The position numbers and the translations under genes were made by a program. From Hyphomicrobium sp. LHD-15 (lineage in GTDB: Bacteria; Pseudomonadota; Alphaproteobacteria; Rhizobiales; Hyphomicrobiaceae), in the NCBI RefSeq assembly GCF_031157355.1, contig NZ_JAVIFT010000007.1:62001-126000 (forward strand): a stretch of DNA of 64,000 bases. The letters run 5' to 3'. Below are positions 20,115 to 29,726 of this stretch, piece after piece (the first letter of the stretch is position 1; each line of letters opens with the position of its first letter). Under the pieces are notes generated by a model. The model was not told the DNA's origin. It did no database searches and saw nothing but the letters and a program-made list of their open reading frames with translations.

Positions 20115-20534
20115 TTAGGTATTGGTGGTCACGGCAACCCAATTCGGATCCTCCTGCGAGCGGCGCTCGAAGCTCAGGAAGTCGTAGTATCCGCAGCGTC
20201 CCTTGCCTGGGAATGACCTGCAGACGGCGGGGCGCGCTTTATAGATCGTGCAGTGGCGATTTACGGTGTCGAAGAAGCGGCAGATCGCGCCGAAGTGGCG
20301 GTCCTTCTTCCGCTTCATCGCATACTTGCGCCCGTGGGCTTCCCGCGTGAAGGCGCGGCGGGCTTCCTCGAAGCCCATGTTGTGATGGCGGGCGAGCCGC
20401 TCGACGTCGCGCTTATCGAGTGCGATCAGCGGGTATGAGCAGCAGTAGCCGGGACACTTCTTGCAATCGTACACGAGACGTATCCGTCTTGACCCCTTGG
20501 GCGGACCGGAGCATTGCGCGCCCGGCAAGTTCAC
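20115..20534 (-). CDS. YkgJ-family cysteine-cluster protein
   Basis: A 139-residue protein of the YkgJ/UPF0153 type, a presumed metal- or Fe-S-binding family of unknown function. The N-terminal cluster CKKCPGYCC is followed by spaced cysteines in AICRFFDTVNRHCTIYKARPAVCRSFPGKGRCGY, which is the family pattern (C-x2-C-x3-CC ... RP-x2-CR). I placed the start at the GTG at 20534, because AGAGAGGGAAGG lies right before it; a TTG at 20573 would extend it by 13 residues. No partner gene is adjacent. Confidence 0.85.
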   Translation of the reverse strand: MNLPGAQCSGPPKGSRRIRLVYDCKKCPGYCCSYPLIALDKRDVERLARHHNMGFEEARRAFTREAHGRKYAMKRKKDRHFGAICRFFDTVNRHCTIYKARPAVCRSFPGKGRCGYYDFLSFERRSQEDPNWVAVTTNT

Positions 20535-20752
20535 CCTTCCCTCTCTGTTAACTTCCCTTTGCGATGTCGGCAACGGTAAAGCCTGCTATGCCAAGGCCGT
20601 AGAATGGTTTTCTTCCGCGACTTTGCGTCCAGGGGGCCACAACGGCGGGGGAAAGTCGTGCCGAGTGTTCCTGGGTGCCTTGGCTTCCTGACACACTTTC
20701 TCCTTTAATGTCGGCGCATGTCAGTACGCGTATTTTATCGAGGGTTTCAGGT

Positions 20753-22807
20753 ATGACGGATTTGACACGTGGCGCGCCAGAGGGTGAAACGCCAGTCAAC
20801 CCGTACAGCCTGCTCGAGGCCGTCAACAGCTCGAGCGATACCGCGCATACGGGCTGGCTGATCTTCCTCGCCATCATGGCTTACCTCATGATCGCGGTGG
20901 CCGGGGTCACCCACAAGGACCTGCTGCTCGAGACTCCGGTTTCGCTGCCGATCCTGCAGGTCAACATCCAGCTCACCCAGTTCTTCCAGTTTGCGCCGAT
21001 CGTGCTGGTGCTGATGCACTTGGGGCTGGTGTCGCAACTGACGCTTTTGGCCCGCGAGACGCTGGAATTCGACTATGCGATCCGGCTTCTGGAGGCGACC
21101 GAGCGGCGCACGCATCCGCTGCGGCTCGAGCTCAACAACTTCTTCTTCGTGCAGGCGATTGCGGGGCCTTACCGCAGCCGGGTGATGAGCGCGTTCCTGC
21201 ATGGCATGAGCTGGCTGACGCTGGTTGTGCTGCCGGTGGTGCTGCTGATCTACATCCAGGTGGTGTTCCTGCCCTACCACGATGTCGGCATCACCTGGAC
21301 GCACAGGGTCGCGCTGCTCGTCGATATCGCGATGCTGATCTCGATCGGCGTTTTCCTGATGCGGGCCGAGACGTCGTTCATGCAGGCGTTCCTCAGGACC
21401 ACATCGGCGCATCCGGTGAGCTTCGTCGCGACCATCGTCGTGCTGCTCTCCGTATGGTTGTTCTCGTTCTTCGTTGCGACCATTCCCGGAGAGGGGCTCG
21501 ACCGCGCGACGCAGCGCGTGCTCGGTATCGAAAACGAAGACGAGACGGGGACGCGGCCGCGCTATATCGCGGGCTACGCGGTGCCGCTGTTGTCGTTCGG
21601 CTCGGACGGCGCGCTGCTCGGCGTGTTCAAGCGCAATCTCGAGGTGATCGATACCGATCTCGTCGTCGACAAGGAGCAGACGGCGGGCGAGCCGAGCCTC
21701 AGCCTGCGGGATCGTGACCTCCGCTTCGCTAAGCTCGACCGCTCGGATCTTCATCAGGCTGATCTCACGGGCGCGGACCTGCGCGGAGCTTCGCTGAGCG
21801 GGACGGACCTCCGGGGTGCGTGGCTTGCGTGCGCGGATGCGATGCAGCTGATCCTGACCGAGGATCGCGACGCCGCCAACTGCACGACGGCAAGGCGGGC
21901 GATCTTCACACGTGCGCGCCTCGACGGGGCGCATATGACGGGCATCGATCTCCGCAACGCCAAGCTCGACGAAGCGCGTCTCGAAGGCGCGGAGATTCCC
22001 TATTCGCTGGTGCAGGGCGCGAACTTCTCGTCGGCGCGGCTCGACAAGGTGGACTTCACCGGTGGCGTGCAGGCGCAGGGTGCGAACTTCCTGGTCGCGA
22101 ACCTGCAAGGGGCGGACCTCACCGGCGCGCATCTCTTGGCGGCCGATTTTTCGAGTGCGGATCTGACGGGCGCAATTCTCAGCTATGCGCATCTCGATCT
22201 CGCCGACTTCCGCGATGCCAAGCTCGACGGCGCGGTGCTTTATCGGGCCTCGCTGCGCGGGGCGGATCTGATCGGCGCGAGCGTCACGGGCGCGGATTTC
22301 CGGGAAGCGAAAGTGTGGAAGACGGTGCCGCCGGCGGCCGACCCCGAAGGGCTCGTCGATCTCACTGGTGTCTCAATCGCGGCGATCACGGACGCGGACG
22401 TGTCGGATCTCAAATTCTCCGAGGGGCGGATCATCAGCCGGCGCGTCAAGGCGCGGGTGGCGGAGCTTATCGAGCCGCTGACCAATCTCGCAGAGGCTGC
22501 GAAGTGGGGCTCGTCGCAAGACTACGCACAGTGGCAGAGCCTGGCTTCCGCCGGCTCGCAGGCCTATCCCGAGCTCTACAAGCCCCGGATCACCGACTAT
22601 CTCTCGCGGCTGATGTGCCGGCCGCGCTGGGGCAATGGCGCAGTTGCGACCGGTATCGCCCGTCGGGCGCCGCGGCAGGAATTCCGCGGCGATCTGGTCG
22701 CGATCTACGACCGGCTCAAGTCCGACGACTGCCCGGCTTCCAAAACCGTGTTGCCGAAGGCGCTCAAGGATCTGTCGGCGGCGGCCGATGTCGCGCGCGG
22801 CGGGTGA
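20753..22807 (+). CDS. membrane protein with C-terminal pentapeptide repeats
   Basis: A 684-residue protein. The N-terminal ~270 residues contain about four to five membrane helices (WLIFLAIMAYLMIAVAGV; FFQFAPIVLVLMHLGL; WLTLVVLPVVLLIYIQVV; VALLVDIAMLISIGVFL; FVATIVVLLSVWLFSFF). From about residue 320 to 520 it carries pentapeptide repeats of the A(D/N)LxG type (ADLTGADLRGASLSGTDLRGA and similar), expected to fold into a right-handed quadrilateral beta-helix in the cytosol. A helical tail follows. The start at 20753 fits homology, with GAGGGTTTCAGGT upstream. This architecture is seen in many alphaproteobacteria without known function. Confidence 0.85.
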   Translation: MTDLTRGAPEGETPVNPYSLLEAVNSSSDTAHTGWLIFLAIMAYLMIAVAGVTHKDLLLETPVSLPILQVNIQLTQFFQFAPIVLVLMHLGLVSQLTLLARETLEFDYAIRLLEATERRTHPLRLELNNFFFVQAIAGPYRSRVMSAFLHGMSWLTLVVLPVVLLIYIQVVFLPYHDVGITWTHRVALLVDIAMLISIGVFLMRAETSFMQAFLRTTSAHPVSFVATIVVLLSVWLFSFFVATIPGEGLDRATQRVLGIENEDETGTRPRYIAGYAVPLLSFGSDGALLGVFKRNLEVIDTDLVVDKEQTAGEPSLSLRDRDLRFAKLDRSDLHQADLTGADLRGASLSGTDLRGAWLACADAMQLILTEDRDAANCTTARRAIFTRARLDGAHMTGIDLRNAKLDEARLEGAEIPYSLVQGANFSSARLDKVDFTGGVQAQGANFLVANLQGADLTGAHLLAADFSSADLTGAILSYAHLDLADFRDAKLDGAVLYRASLRGADLIGASVTGADFREAKVWKTVPPAADPEGLVDLTGVSIAAITDADVSDLKFSEGRIISRRVKARVAELIEPLTNLAEAAKWGSSQDYAQWQSLASAGSQAYPELYKPRITDYLSRLMCRPRWGNGAVATGIARRAPRQEFRGDLVAIYDRLKSDDCPASKTVLPKALKDLSAAADVARGG

Positions 22808-23488
22808 GGCTTTCCGGTGCCCTAGGCTGTGAACTCATTCTGGCTGGTGCAGTGATGAGCCAAAGCGAGCCGAGGGCCAGGAAAAGCGCGTTATGCCGGA
22901 GGTATGCTTTCAGCATGACGGTCGATGCCCATCGCATCGGACAAGCGGGTCATGCCGGAGGCATGCTTTCAGCATGACGACGACGCCATTGGCTCGCTTT
23001 GGCTCACCCCACAGGGGCGCGGTCCTTTTCCGCCGCCGGTTCGTCGCGAGACCTTGCAAACCATGGAGGTTTGCGGCGGCCTCGCTCCTGCCAGCGACGC
23101 AAAAGTCCTCGCGGCAATGCGCCAGCCAGAATGAGTTCACAGCCTACTGTGTTGCCAGTATGGGCCCGGCATGCTAGAACATAACGAGAACTGTGGCGGA
23201 ATCGCCTGAGCGGGTGATCGAAAAGCGACGCCGAGTGTGGAACTCGTGCGAACGTTTGCGCTCTAACCCCGCGCGACGCCTACGAATTGAGAAATCTTTG
23301 GACAACCGCGGACGGGATTTCCCGGCCGGCCGTTATTGCGAGTAGGGTTCTGCAACTTGAGTCGCTCGCGGTGATGCGTCCGTCAGGATGAATGCCACGC
23401 GAGCCGGCCGGAATTCGAGTTTGCCGCGCTTTCGAGATGGGCCGTTTGCGGTCTTGATCGGGGCGCGCCACAGCCAAGGAGTGACGAC
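22808..23488. other. intergenic region upstream of ssb with REP-like repeats
   Basis: About 680 bases. It holds two copies of a ~30-base palindrome-containing repeat (22891-22920 and 22950-22979) and, nearer 23489, the presumed ssb promoter. No RNA gene was recognised, and I found no GTTC-N7-GTTC LexA box in front of ssb. Short frames (for example 22893-23177) overlap the repeats and are not convincing. Confidence 0.5.
22891..22979. repeat. pair of REP-like palindromic repeats
   Basis: Two near-identical 30-base copies, 22891-22920 and 22950-22979, differing at two or three bases. The core CATGCC-GGA-GGCATG is a perfect palindrome, followed by CTTTCAGCATGACG in both copies. The copies are in direct orientation 59 bases apart, in the gap between a gene end and ssb, as expected for a REP/BIME-type intergenic element. 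Confidence 0.7.
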
Positions 23489-24031
23489 ATGGCCGGATCG
23501 GTCAACAAAGTGATCCTCGTCGGGAACCTCGGGCGCGATCCCGAAATTCGCCGCACGCAGGATGGGCGCCCGATCGCCAACCTCCGGATCGCGACCAGCG
23601 AAACCTGGAAGGACAGGAACAGCGGCGAGCGTCGCGAAAAGACCGAATGGCATTCGGTCGTCATCTTCAATGAGAACCTGTGCAAGGTGGCCGAGCAGTA
23701 CCTGAAGAAGGGTGCGAAGGTTTACATCGAGGGCCAGCTGCAGACCCGCAAGTGGCAGGACCAGCAGGGCCAGGAGCGCTATTCGACCGAAGTGGTGCTG
23801 CAGGGCTTCAACGGCCAGCTCACGATGCTGGACGGGCGCTCGGGCGCGGGCAGCGGATTGTCTGAAGGCGGCTCGGACTATGGCGATGCCGGCGGCAGCT
23901 TCGGTGGCGGCGGTGGTGGTGGGTTCAGCGGCGGCAGCAGCGAGCCGAAGCGGGCTTCGCGCAGCAGCGGCGGCGGCTCCAAGGGCGGCGGCGCGCTCGA
24001 CAAGCCGTTCGACGACGAGATCCCGTTCTAG
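23489..24031 (+). CDS. ssb: single-stranded DNA-binding protein
   Basis: A 180-residue SSB. The N-terminal ~110 residues are the OB fold ([64 protein letters not shown]). A Gly/Ser-rich flexible linker ([15 protein letters not shown]) follows, then the acidic tip DDEIPF that recruits repair and replication partners. It forms tetramers on ssDNA in family members. In many proteobacteria ssb is next to uvrA; here 14 kb separate them. Confidence 0.97.
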   Translation: MAGSVNKVILVGNLGRDPEIRRTQDGRPIANLRIATSETWKDRNSGERREKTEWHSVVIFNENLCKVAEQYLKKGAKVYIEGQLQTRKWQDQQGQERYSTEVVLQGFNGQLTMLDGRSGAGSGLSEGGSDYGDAGGSFGGGGGGGFSGGSSEPKRASRSSGGGSKGGGALDKPFDDEIPF

Positions 24032-24249
24032 GGGTTGGCGGGGGGCCACTGGCAGCAGGCAGGCGATTGTCGATCAGGCGGTTGTCGATGTCGGCCATGT
24101 CCCCGAACACCCGCCGGTGATCTGTCCGGGCTGGGCTGAACGCTCGTGCCTGGGATCCATGGTTTGGGCTGGCGAGCGCTTCAGGCGAGGTTGCGTCAAC
24201 CTTGCTGGCAGCGCGACCCTCACGACAAAATCGAGGATGACAGCGGTCT

Positions 24250-25386
24250 TCAGCGCTTGTGCTTGTGGCGTTTGCGCTCTTTGCGGCTGAGGTGCGGGGC
24301 CGGAGCGGAGGGCGTCTGCCGGGTGGGCGCCTCTGTGATTGCCGAGGACGAAGTGGGTTGCGCGGGGCGCTCGGCGGGTGCCGAGGCTGGCGGCGTGACT
24401 AGGGCGTCGGTATGCGAAGTCTTTCCGTCGAGCGTTGCGGCGAGGGCGCGTTCGGTTTCCGCGTGATCGGTGCTCGACTGGCCTTCCATGAAAAAGCGGC
24501 GCACCGCGGGCTGACGCGCTTTGATCGCGCGCTCGACGCGTGTCGTGGTGCTCTCGATGGTCTCTGCGGTCACGCCGTCCTCGAAATCGACGCTCACCGC
24601 GACCAGGATGTCGGTCGGTCCCAAGTGCATCGTGCGAACGTCGTTGATGGCGCGGATCGGCTTGCCGCTTCCCTGCTCGGCGGCGATGGCGTCGCGGATG
24701 TCCTGCAGCACGGCCGGAGAGGCGGCCTCGCCGACGATGAGGCTTCGAATCTCGATGCTCATGAAGGCCGCGACGGCGCCGAGCAGCAAACCGATCAGGA
24801 TCGAGGCGTAGCCGTCGGCGGTGGATGAGCCGGTGGCGTGCGAAATCGCGATGCCGACGGTGGCGATGGTCAGTCCGGCGAGGGCTGCGCCATCCTCAAG
24901 CAAGACGGTGAAAAGCGCGGGGTCTTTGGACGTCCGCAGCGCGACGAGGGCGGGCAGGCTGCCGCGGCGGCCGTTGAATTCCTGCACGGCCTTGGTTGCG
25001 GAGATGGCTTCGAGCACGAAGGCGACCGCGAGCACGACGTAGTTGACGATCGGATCGGTGACGGGGCGCGGATCGATCAGCTTTTCGACGCCTTCATAGA
25101 TTGCGACGCCGGCGCCGAGCGAGAACAGCAGGATCGCGACCACGAAGCTCCAGAAATAGAGCTCTTTCGAATAGCCAAAGGGGTGGAAGGCATCGGCTGG
25201 GCGGCGCGGGCGGCGGATGCCATGCAGCAAGAGCGCCTGGTTCGACGTGTCGACCAGCGAATGGATCGCTTCCGACAACATGGCGGACGAGCCGGTCCAG
25301 GCGGCGGCTGCGAATTTTGCAAACGCGATGCCGAGATTGCACGCGAGGGCCACGACGACGACGCTTGTCGAGCCTGCCGCTGCCAC
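24250..25386 (-). CDS. cation diffusion facilitator family transporter
   Basis: A 378-residue inner-membrane efflux carrier for divalent metals, by family. The GTG start at 25386 has a strong GGGAGGAGCG site upstream; the open frame extends 31 codons further, but that part does not look coding. CDF features: about six membrane helices in residues 1-210, a metal-site motif HSLVDTSNQ in helix 2 (HxxxD) and LLEDGAAL in helix 5. A cytosolic C-terminal domain covers ~215-300, followed by an Ala/Pro/Thr-rich tail ending in a Lys/Arg/His run (SRKERKRHKHKR) that could bind metal. The exact metal cannot be told. Confidence 0.9.
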   Translation of the reverse strand: MAAAGSTSVVVVALACNLGIAFAKFAAAAWTGSSAMLSEAIHSLVDTSNQALLLHGIRRPRRPADAFHPFGYSKELYFWSFVVAILLFSLGAGVAIYEGVEKLIDPRPVTDPIVNYVVLAVAFVLEAISATKAVQEFNGRRGSLPALVALRTSKDPALFTVLLEDGAALAGLTIATVGIAISHATGSSTADGYASILIGLLLGAVAAFMSIEIRSLIVGEAASPAVLQDIRDAIAAEQGSGKPIRAINDVRTMHLGPTDILVAVSVDFEDGVTAETIESTTTRVERAIKARQPAVRRFFMEGQSSTDHAETERALAATLDGKTSHTDALVTPPASAPAERPAQPTSSSAITEAPTRQTPSAPAPHLSRKERKRHKHKR

Positions 25387-25487
25387 GTGTCGCTCCTCCC
25401 AGCCGTGCCGATATCTCGTGCTTTCCGTGTTTAAGCGTGTTTGCGGGTGGCCGGAAGAGTGCGCGCGACACGGCCTCAAACAAACAC

Positions 25488-25519
25488 AAAGCCCCGCCCG
25501 AGATTTCGGGCGAGGCTTT
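25488..25519 (-). terminator. terminator of the PRC-barrel gene
   Basis: Read on the minus strand, AAAGCCTCGCCCGA pairs with TCGGGCGGGGCTTT (one G-T pair) around a short loop and is followed by TGTGTTTGTTT. It lies just past the stop of the 25543-26172 gene. Confidence 0.75.
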
Positions 25520-25542
25520 GCAGAACAGCCGTCAAACGGCGA

Positions 25543-26172
25543 TTACGGGTTGGCCGGAGCCGGTGCGGCCGGATCGGCGGGCGGGGTGGCCGGTGTCGCC
25601 TCCGGCTTTGAGCCGACAGCTTCCTTGGCGGTGTCGATGGCGCCGGAAACGGCTTCCTTTGCCTTCTCGAGTGCGGGGCCGGCTGCTTCCTTGGCGGCGT
25701 CGAGCGCTTCCTGGGCCTTCTTCTTGGCCTCGTCGATCTGTGGCTTCGACTTGTCGGAGAACTCGTTGACCTTTTCCTTGGCGCGCTCGAACAGCGACTT
25801 TGCGGGCTTCTTGCGCTGGAAGTCGGGTGCGGAGTCGATCGTCTCCTTGGTCAGGTCCGGGAGCGAAACGAACAGAGCGCCGTCCTTTTCCTCAAACTTG
25901 AGGGACGCCAGGTCGACGCCGACCTTCTTCTCGGCCCAACCGAGATAGCCGCCCGTGCCCATCACGACGCCCACGACCTGATTCTGGTCGTTGATGATGA
26001 GATCCTCGACGTCGCCAACGATGGTGCCTTCCTTGCCGTGGACCTTGGCGCCGATCAGATGATCCTTGGCCAGATATTCGGCGTCGGTCTGGGCGGGGAG
26101 AAACGTGGTGTCGGCCCAGGCGGCGGGGGCCAATGCAATAAGGCCGGCGGCAATAAGCGATATGTGTTTCAT
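25543..26172 (-). CDS. secreted PRC-barrel domain protein
   Basis: A 209-residue protein. A signal peptide (MKHISLIAAGLIALAPAAWA) is followed by a PRC-barrel fold at about 25-115 (YLAKDHLIGAKVHGKEGTIVGDVEDLIINDQ; VVMGTGGYLGWAEKKVGVD). The region 120-190 is a Lys/Ala/Glu-rich amphipathic helix (SLFERAKEKVNEF; EEAKKKAQEALDAAKEA-type repeats), and the tail is Pro/Ala-rich. Secreted PRC-barrel proteins are common in Hyphomicrobiales and are thought to be envelope or stress proteins; the role is unproven. An AAGGAAC site precedes the ATG at 26172. Confidence 0.85.
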   Translation of the reverse strand: MKHISLIAAGLIALAPAAWADTTFLPAQTDAEYLAKDHLIGAKVHGKEGTIVGDVEDLIINDQNQVVGVVMGTGGYLGWAEKKVGVDLASLKFEEKDGALFVSLPDLTKETIDSAPDFQRKKPAKSLFERAKEKVNEFSDKSKPQIDEAKKKAQEALDAAKEAAGPALEKAKEAVSGAIDTAKEAVGSKPEATPATPPADPAAPAPANP

Positions 26173-26502
26173 GTTCAGTTCCTTGGAGGAAAAAAGAGCG
26201 TGCTGGCGTGTGGTGAAGAGAAGCCGCCTACTAAGCACTGAACGCACGTAAGCACTACTTTTTGGCAGCCGTGCGTCGAAAGATCCCTGGGGAGAAAGTT
26301 GGGCCAAGCCCCTCAAATCCGTGAGATTCTCGTGGGCGGGGGGCTTGGACGGGTGGTCCAGGATTGCGGTTCGGGGGATGGGTCGGCTAAACTCAGCCAA
26401 TCATCGAATCTGGAACGCGGCAGGGCCGCCCTCGGTTCAATTCTTTGAGATCTGATCTCAAGTTTCGCTTGCCGTTACGGCCCCGCAACTAGGACTCCGA
26501 CA
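26173..26502. other. intergenic region upstream of gyrA
   Basis: About 330 bases between the divergent PRC-barrel gene and gyrA; it should contain both promoters. I see no repeats or RNA and cannot define the promoter elements with confidence. Confidence 0.4.
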
Positions 26503-29274
26503 TTGACAGATAACAGCGACCGGCCCGGCGCCTCAGGTCCGAGCGATATCCGCCCCGTGCTCATACAGGACGAGATGAAGCGCTCGTACCTCGAGTACGC
26601 GATGAGCGTCATCATCTCCCGCGCTCTGCCTGACGTGCGTGACGGCCTGAAGCCCGTGCACCGGCGCATCCTCTACGCGATGCAGCGGCTCGGGCTCGAC
26701 TGGAACAAGAAGCACATGAAGTCGTCCAAGGTGGTGGGCGACACGATGGGCGACTTCCATCCGCACGGCAACCTCGCGATCTACGATGCACTCGTGCGCC
26801 TCGCGCAGGACTTCTCGATGCGCGTGCCGCTGATCGACGGGCAGGGCAACTTCGGCTCCGTCGACGGCGATCCGCCCGCAGCCGAGCGCTACACGGAAGC
26901 GCGCCTTTCCAAGATCGCGCAGTACCTGCTCGACGATCTCGAGAAGGATACGGTCGACTTCAAGGCGAACTACGACGACCGTTTGCAGGAGCCGTCGGTA
27001 CTGCCGGCCAAGTTCCCCAACCTGCTCGTCAACGGCGCCGGCGGCATCGCGGTCGGCATGGCGACCAACATTCCGCCGCACAATCTCGGCGAGGTGATCG
27101 ACGCTTGCGTGCTGATGCTCGACAATCCGGAAACGAACGTCGACGACCTCACGCAGATCATTCAGGGGCCAGATTTCCCAACCGGCGGCCTCATTCTCGG
27201 ACGCGCGGGCGCACTCGCCGCCTATCACAAGGGCCGCGGCTCTATCATCATGCGGGCCAAGGTCGAGGTCGAGGAAATCCGCAAGGACCGCGAGGCGCTC
27301 GTCGTCACTGCGATCCCCTACCAGGTCAACAAGAAGACGCTGATCGAAAAGATCGCCGACCTCGTACGCGAAAAGCGCGTCGAGGGTATTTCGGACATCT
27401 GGGACGAGACCAATCGCGAAGGCATGCGGATCGTCATCGAGCTCAAGCGCGATGCGATTGCGGACGTGGTGTTGAACCAGCTCTGGCGCTATTCCGATCT
27501 GCAGACGACGTTCGGCGCGAACATGCTGGCGATCAACGGCGGCAAGCCCGAGCAGCTCAACCTGCGCGACATCATCGAAGCGTTCACGACCTTCCGCCAG
27601 GACGTGGTGACGCGGCGGACGCGGCATCTGTTGTTCAAGGCCCGCGAGCGTGCGCACGTGTTGGTGGGCCTGGCTATCGCCGTCGCCAACATCGACGAGG
27701 TCATCAAGCTGATCCGCTTCTCGCCCTCTCCGGCGGAAGCCAAGGCGCAATTGATGGCGCGCGACTGGCCGGCGAAGGACATGGCGCCGTTGATCGAGCT
27801 GATCGCCGATCCTCGGCATAGCCTTGCATCTGACGGTACCTACAAGCTTTCGGAAGAGCAGGCGAAAGCGATCCTCGATCTCCGCCTCGCACGCCTCACA
27901 GCGCTGGGTCGCGACGAGATCGGCGACGAACTGAAGAAGATCGCCGAGGAGATCAAGGACTACCTCGCCATTCTTTCTTCGCGCGCGCGCATCGTCGATA
28001 TCGTCAAGGGCGAGCTTACCGCGATCAAGGACGAGTTCGCGACGCCGCGCAAAACCGAGATCGTCGACATCGAAGGCGAGGTCGAGGACGAGGACCTGAT
28101 CCAGCGCGAGGACGTGGTCGTCACGGTTTCGCACAAGGGCTACATCAAGCGCGTGCCACTCTCGACCTATCGGGCCCAGCGGCGCGGCGGCAAGGGGCGC
28201 TCGGGGATGTCGACGCGCGACGAGGATTTCGTCACGCAGATCTTCATTACCTCGACGCATACGCCGGTGCTGTTCTTCTCGTCGCGAGGCATGTGCTACC
28301 GCATGAAAGTGTGGCGGCTCCCGGCGGCGACGCCGCAGGCCTCGGGCAAGGCGCTGATCAATCTCCTGCCGCTCGCGCAGGGCGAGGTGATCACGTCGAT
28401 CCTGCCGTTGCCGGAAGACACCTCGACTTGGTCGAAGCTCGAACTCATCTTCGCGACCAAGAGCGGCGGCGTGCGCCGCAACGCGCTCACCGATTTCGAG
28501 AGCATCAACCGCAACGGCAAGATTGCGATGAAGCTCGACGCGGAAGAGGGCGCGGAGCCGGATCGCATCGTGTCGGTTGCCATCGCTTCGCCCGAGGACG
28601 ACGTGCTGCTGACGACGGCGCAGGGGCGCTGCATCCGATTCCTGATCAAGGACGAGGTGCGCCTCTTCAAGGGCCGCGATTCCTCCGGCGTGCGCGGCAT
28701 CAGGCTCGACGACGGCGACGAGGTGATCTCGATGGCCATCCTGACGCACGCCGAAGCGTCTCCCGCCGAACGCACCGCCTATCTCAAGCAGGCGGCGCAG
28801 ATCCGGCGTAGCGAGACCGGCGAGGAGGCCGAAGCTCCCGTGGAAGCGGAGGTGGAAGCCGAAGACGGCGACGACGCGCCGGCGGAGCTGACGCCCGAGC
28901 GCTACGCCGAGCTTTCCGCCAAGGAGCAGTTCGTGCTCACGGTGTCCGAAAAGGGATACGGCAAGCGCAGCTCCTCCTACGAGTACCGGACGTCGGGCCG
29001 CGGCGGCAAAGGCATCGTTGCCATGGTCGTCAACGACCGGAACGGCAATCTCGTCGCGTCGTTCGCCATCGATCACTCGGATCAGATCATGCTGGTGACG
29101 GACGGCGGCCAGCTGATCCGTTGTCCGGTGGACGACGTGCGCATCGCGGGACGCAACACGCAAGGCGTGCGCATCTTCAAGACCGAAGCCGAGGAGCGTG
29201 TCGTTTCGGTCGAACGAATCCCGGACGACGGGACCGAAAGCGAGACGAATGAGGAAAACGGCGAAGCGGGCTAA
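26503..29274 (+). CDS. gyrA: DNA gyrase subunit A
   Basis: A 923-residue GyrA, the DNA-breaking subunit of gyrase. Start TTG at 26503, because the first ATG (26575) would remove the conserved N-arm. Landmarks: [28 protein letters not shown], the catalytic Tyr in [11 protein letters not shown], the GyrA box (QRRGGKGR) and C-terminal beta-pinwheel blades. The quinolone-determining region reads [20 protein letters not shown], so the residues equal to E. coli Asp82 and Ser83 are Asn90 and Leu91. The pinwheel carries an acidic insertion at about 770-800 ([18 protein letters not shown]). Confidence 0.98.
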   Translation: MTDNSDRPGASGPSDIRPVLIQDEMKRSYLEYAMSVIISRALPDVRDGLKPVHRRILYAMQRLGLDWNKKHMKSSKVVGDTMGDFHPHGNLAIYDALVRLAQDFSMRVPLIDGQGNFGSVDGDPPAAERYTEARLSKIAQYLLDDLEKDTVDFKANYDDRLQEPSVLPAKFPNLLVNGAGGIAVGMATNIPPHNLGEVIDACVLMLDNPETNVDDLTQIIQGPDFPTGGLILGRAGALAAYHKGRGSIIMRAKVEVEEIRKDREALVVTAIPYQVNKKTLIEKIADLVREKRVEGISDIWDETNREGMRIVIELKRDAIADVVLNQLWRYSDLQTTFGANMLAINGGKPEQLNLRDIIEAFTTFRQDVVTRRTRHLLFKARERAHVLVGLAIAVANIDEVIKLIRFSPSPAEAKAQLMARDWPAKDMAPLIELIADPRHSLASDGTYKLSEEQAKAILDLRLARLTALGRDEIGDELKKIAEEIKDYLAILSSRARIVDIVKGELTAIKDEFATPRKTEIVDIEGEVEDEDLIQREDVVVTVSHKGYIKRVPLSTYRAQRRGGKGRSGMSTRDEDFVTQIFITSTHTPVLFFSSRGMCYRMKVWRLPAATPQASGKALINLLPLAQGEVITSILPLPEDTSTWSKLELIFATKSGGVRRNALTDFESINRNGKIAMKLDAEEGAEPDRIVSVAIASPEDDVLLTTAQGRCIRFLIKDEVRLFKGRDSSGVRGIRLDDGDEVISMAILTHAEASPAERTAYLKQAAQIRRSETGEEAEAPVEAEVEAEDGDDAPAELTPERYAELSAKEQFVLTVSEKGYGKRSSSYEYRTSGRGGKGIVAMVVNDRNGNLVASFAIDHSDQIMLVTDGGQLIRCPVDDVRIAGRNTQGVRIFKTEAEERVVSVERIPDDGTESETNEENGEAG

Positions 29275-29331
29275 ATTATGCCGCGCGATCGGGGCATCTT
29301 TGCTGGGCGATTCTTCTTATGAGGGAACTAG

Positions 29332-29613
29332 ATGAAACGTTTGATCGCAATTACCGCGCTGTCGTTGTCGTTTTCCGCGTCTGCGGCGCTGGCTGTCAAT
29401 GATGCCGTGAAAAATGCGTGCCGCGACGACTATCACAAGCATTGTGACAACCTGGAAGTCGGCAGCGATGCGCTGCGGGCTTGCATGAAGTCCAAGGCGA
29501 CCGAGCTTTCGACGGGCTGCCTGCAGGCGCTCGTCGACAACAAGGAAGTGACCGAGAAGGACGTCGAGGAGTACCTCAAGGAGCAGGAAGCGAAGAAGGC
29601 GGCTGCGAAGTAA
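29332..29613 (+). CDS. Cys-rich secreted small protein
   Basis: A 93-residue protein. A signal peptide (MKRLIAITALSLSFSASAALA) precedes a mature helical domain with four Cys (NACRDDYHKHCDNLE; ACMKSKATELSTGCLQ), spaced like a single Cys-rich GLG1-type repeat, and a Lys/Glu/Ala tail. This family is frequent in alphaproteobacterial periplasms, with unknown function. It follows gyrA by 57 bases and ends at a strong terminator, so it could be partly read from gyrA. Confidence 0.75.
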   Translation: MKRLIAITALSLSFSASAALAVNDAVKNACRDDYHKHCDNLEVGSDALRACMKSKATELSTGCLQALVDNKEVTEKDVEEYLKEQEAKKAAAK

Positions 29614-29656
29614 GCGCCCGCGCTTTTTCTGCCGATATCCAGTGACGAGAGATTGG

Positions 29657-29695
29657 AACGCCCGGTTCATTCGTGAACCGGGCGTTTTGTTTTTT
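29657..29695 (+). terminator. strong Rho-independent terminator
   Basis: A 13-base perfect stem (AACGCCCGGTTCA and complement) with a TTCG tetraloop, then TTGTTTTTT. It closes the gyrA / Cys-rich gene unit. Confidence 0.92.
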
Positions 29696-29726
29696 GGATG
29701 CGTCGGCGGGTCGGGACTGATGTCCC

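Noticed and set aside
26533-29163. 876-codon open frame on the minus strand over gyrA
   Set aside because: Antisense shadow of gyrA; the product is Arg/His/Asp-rich without a domain.
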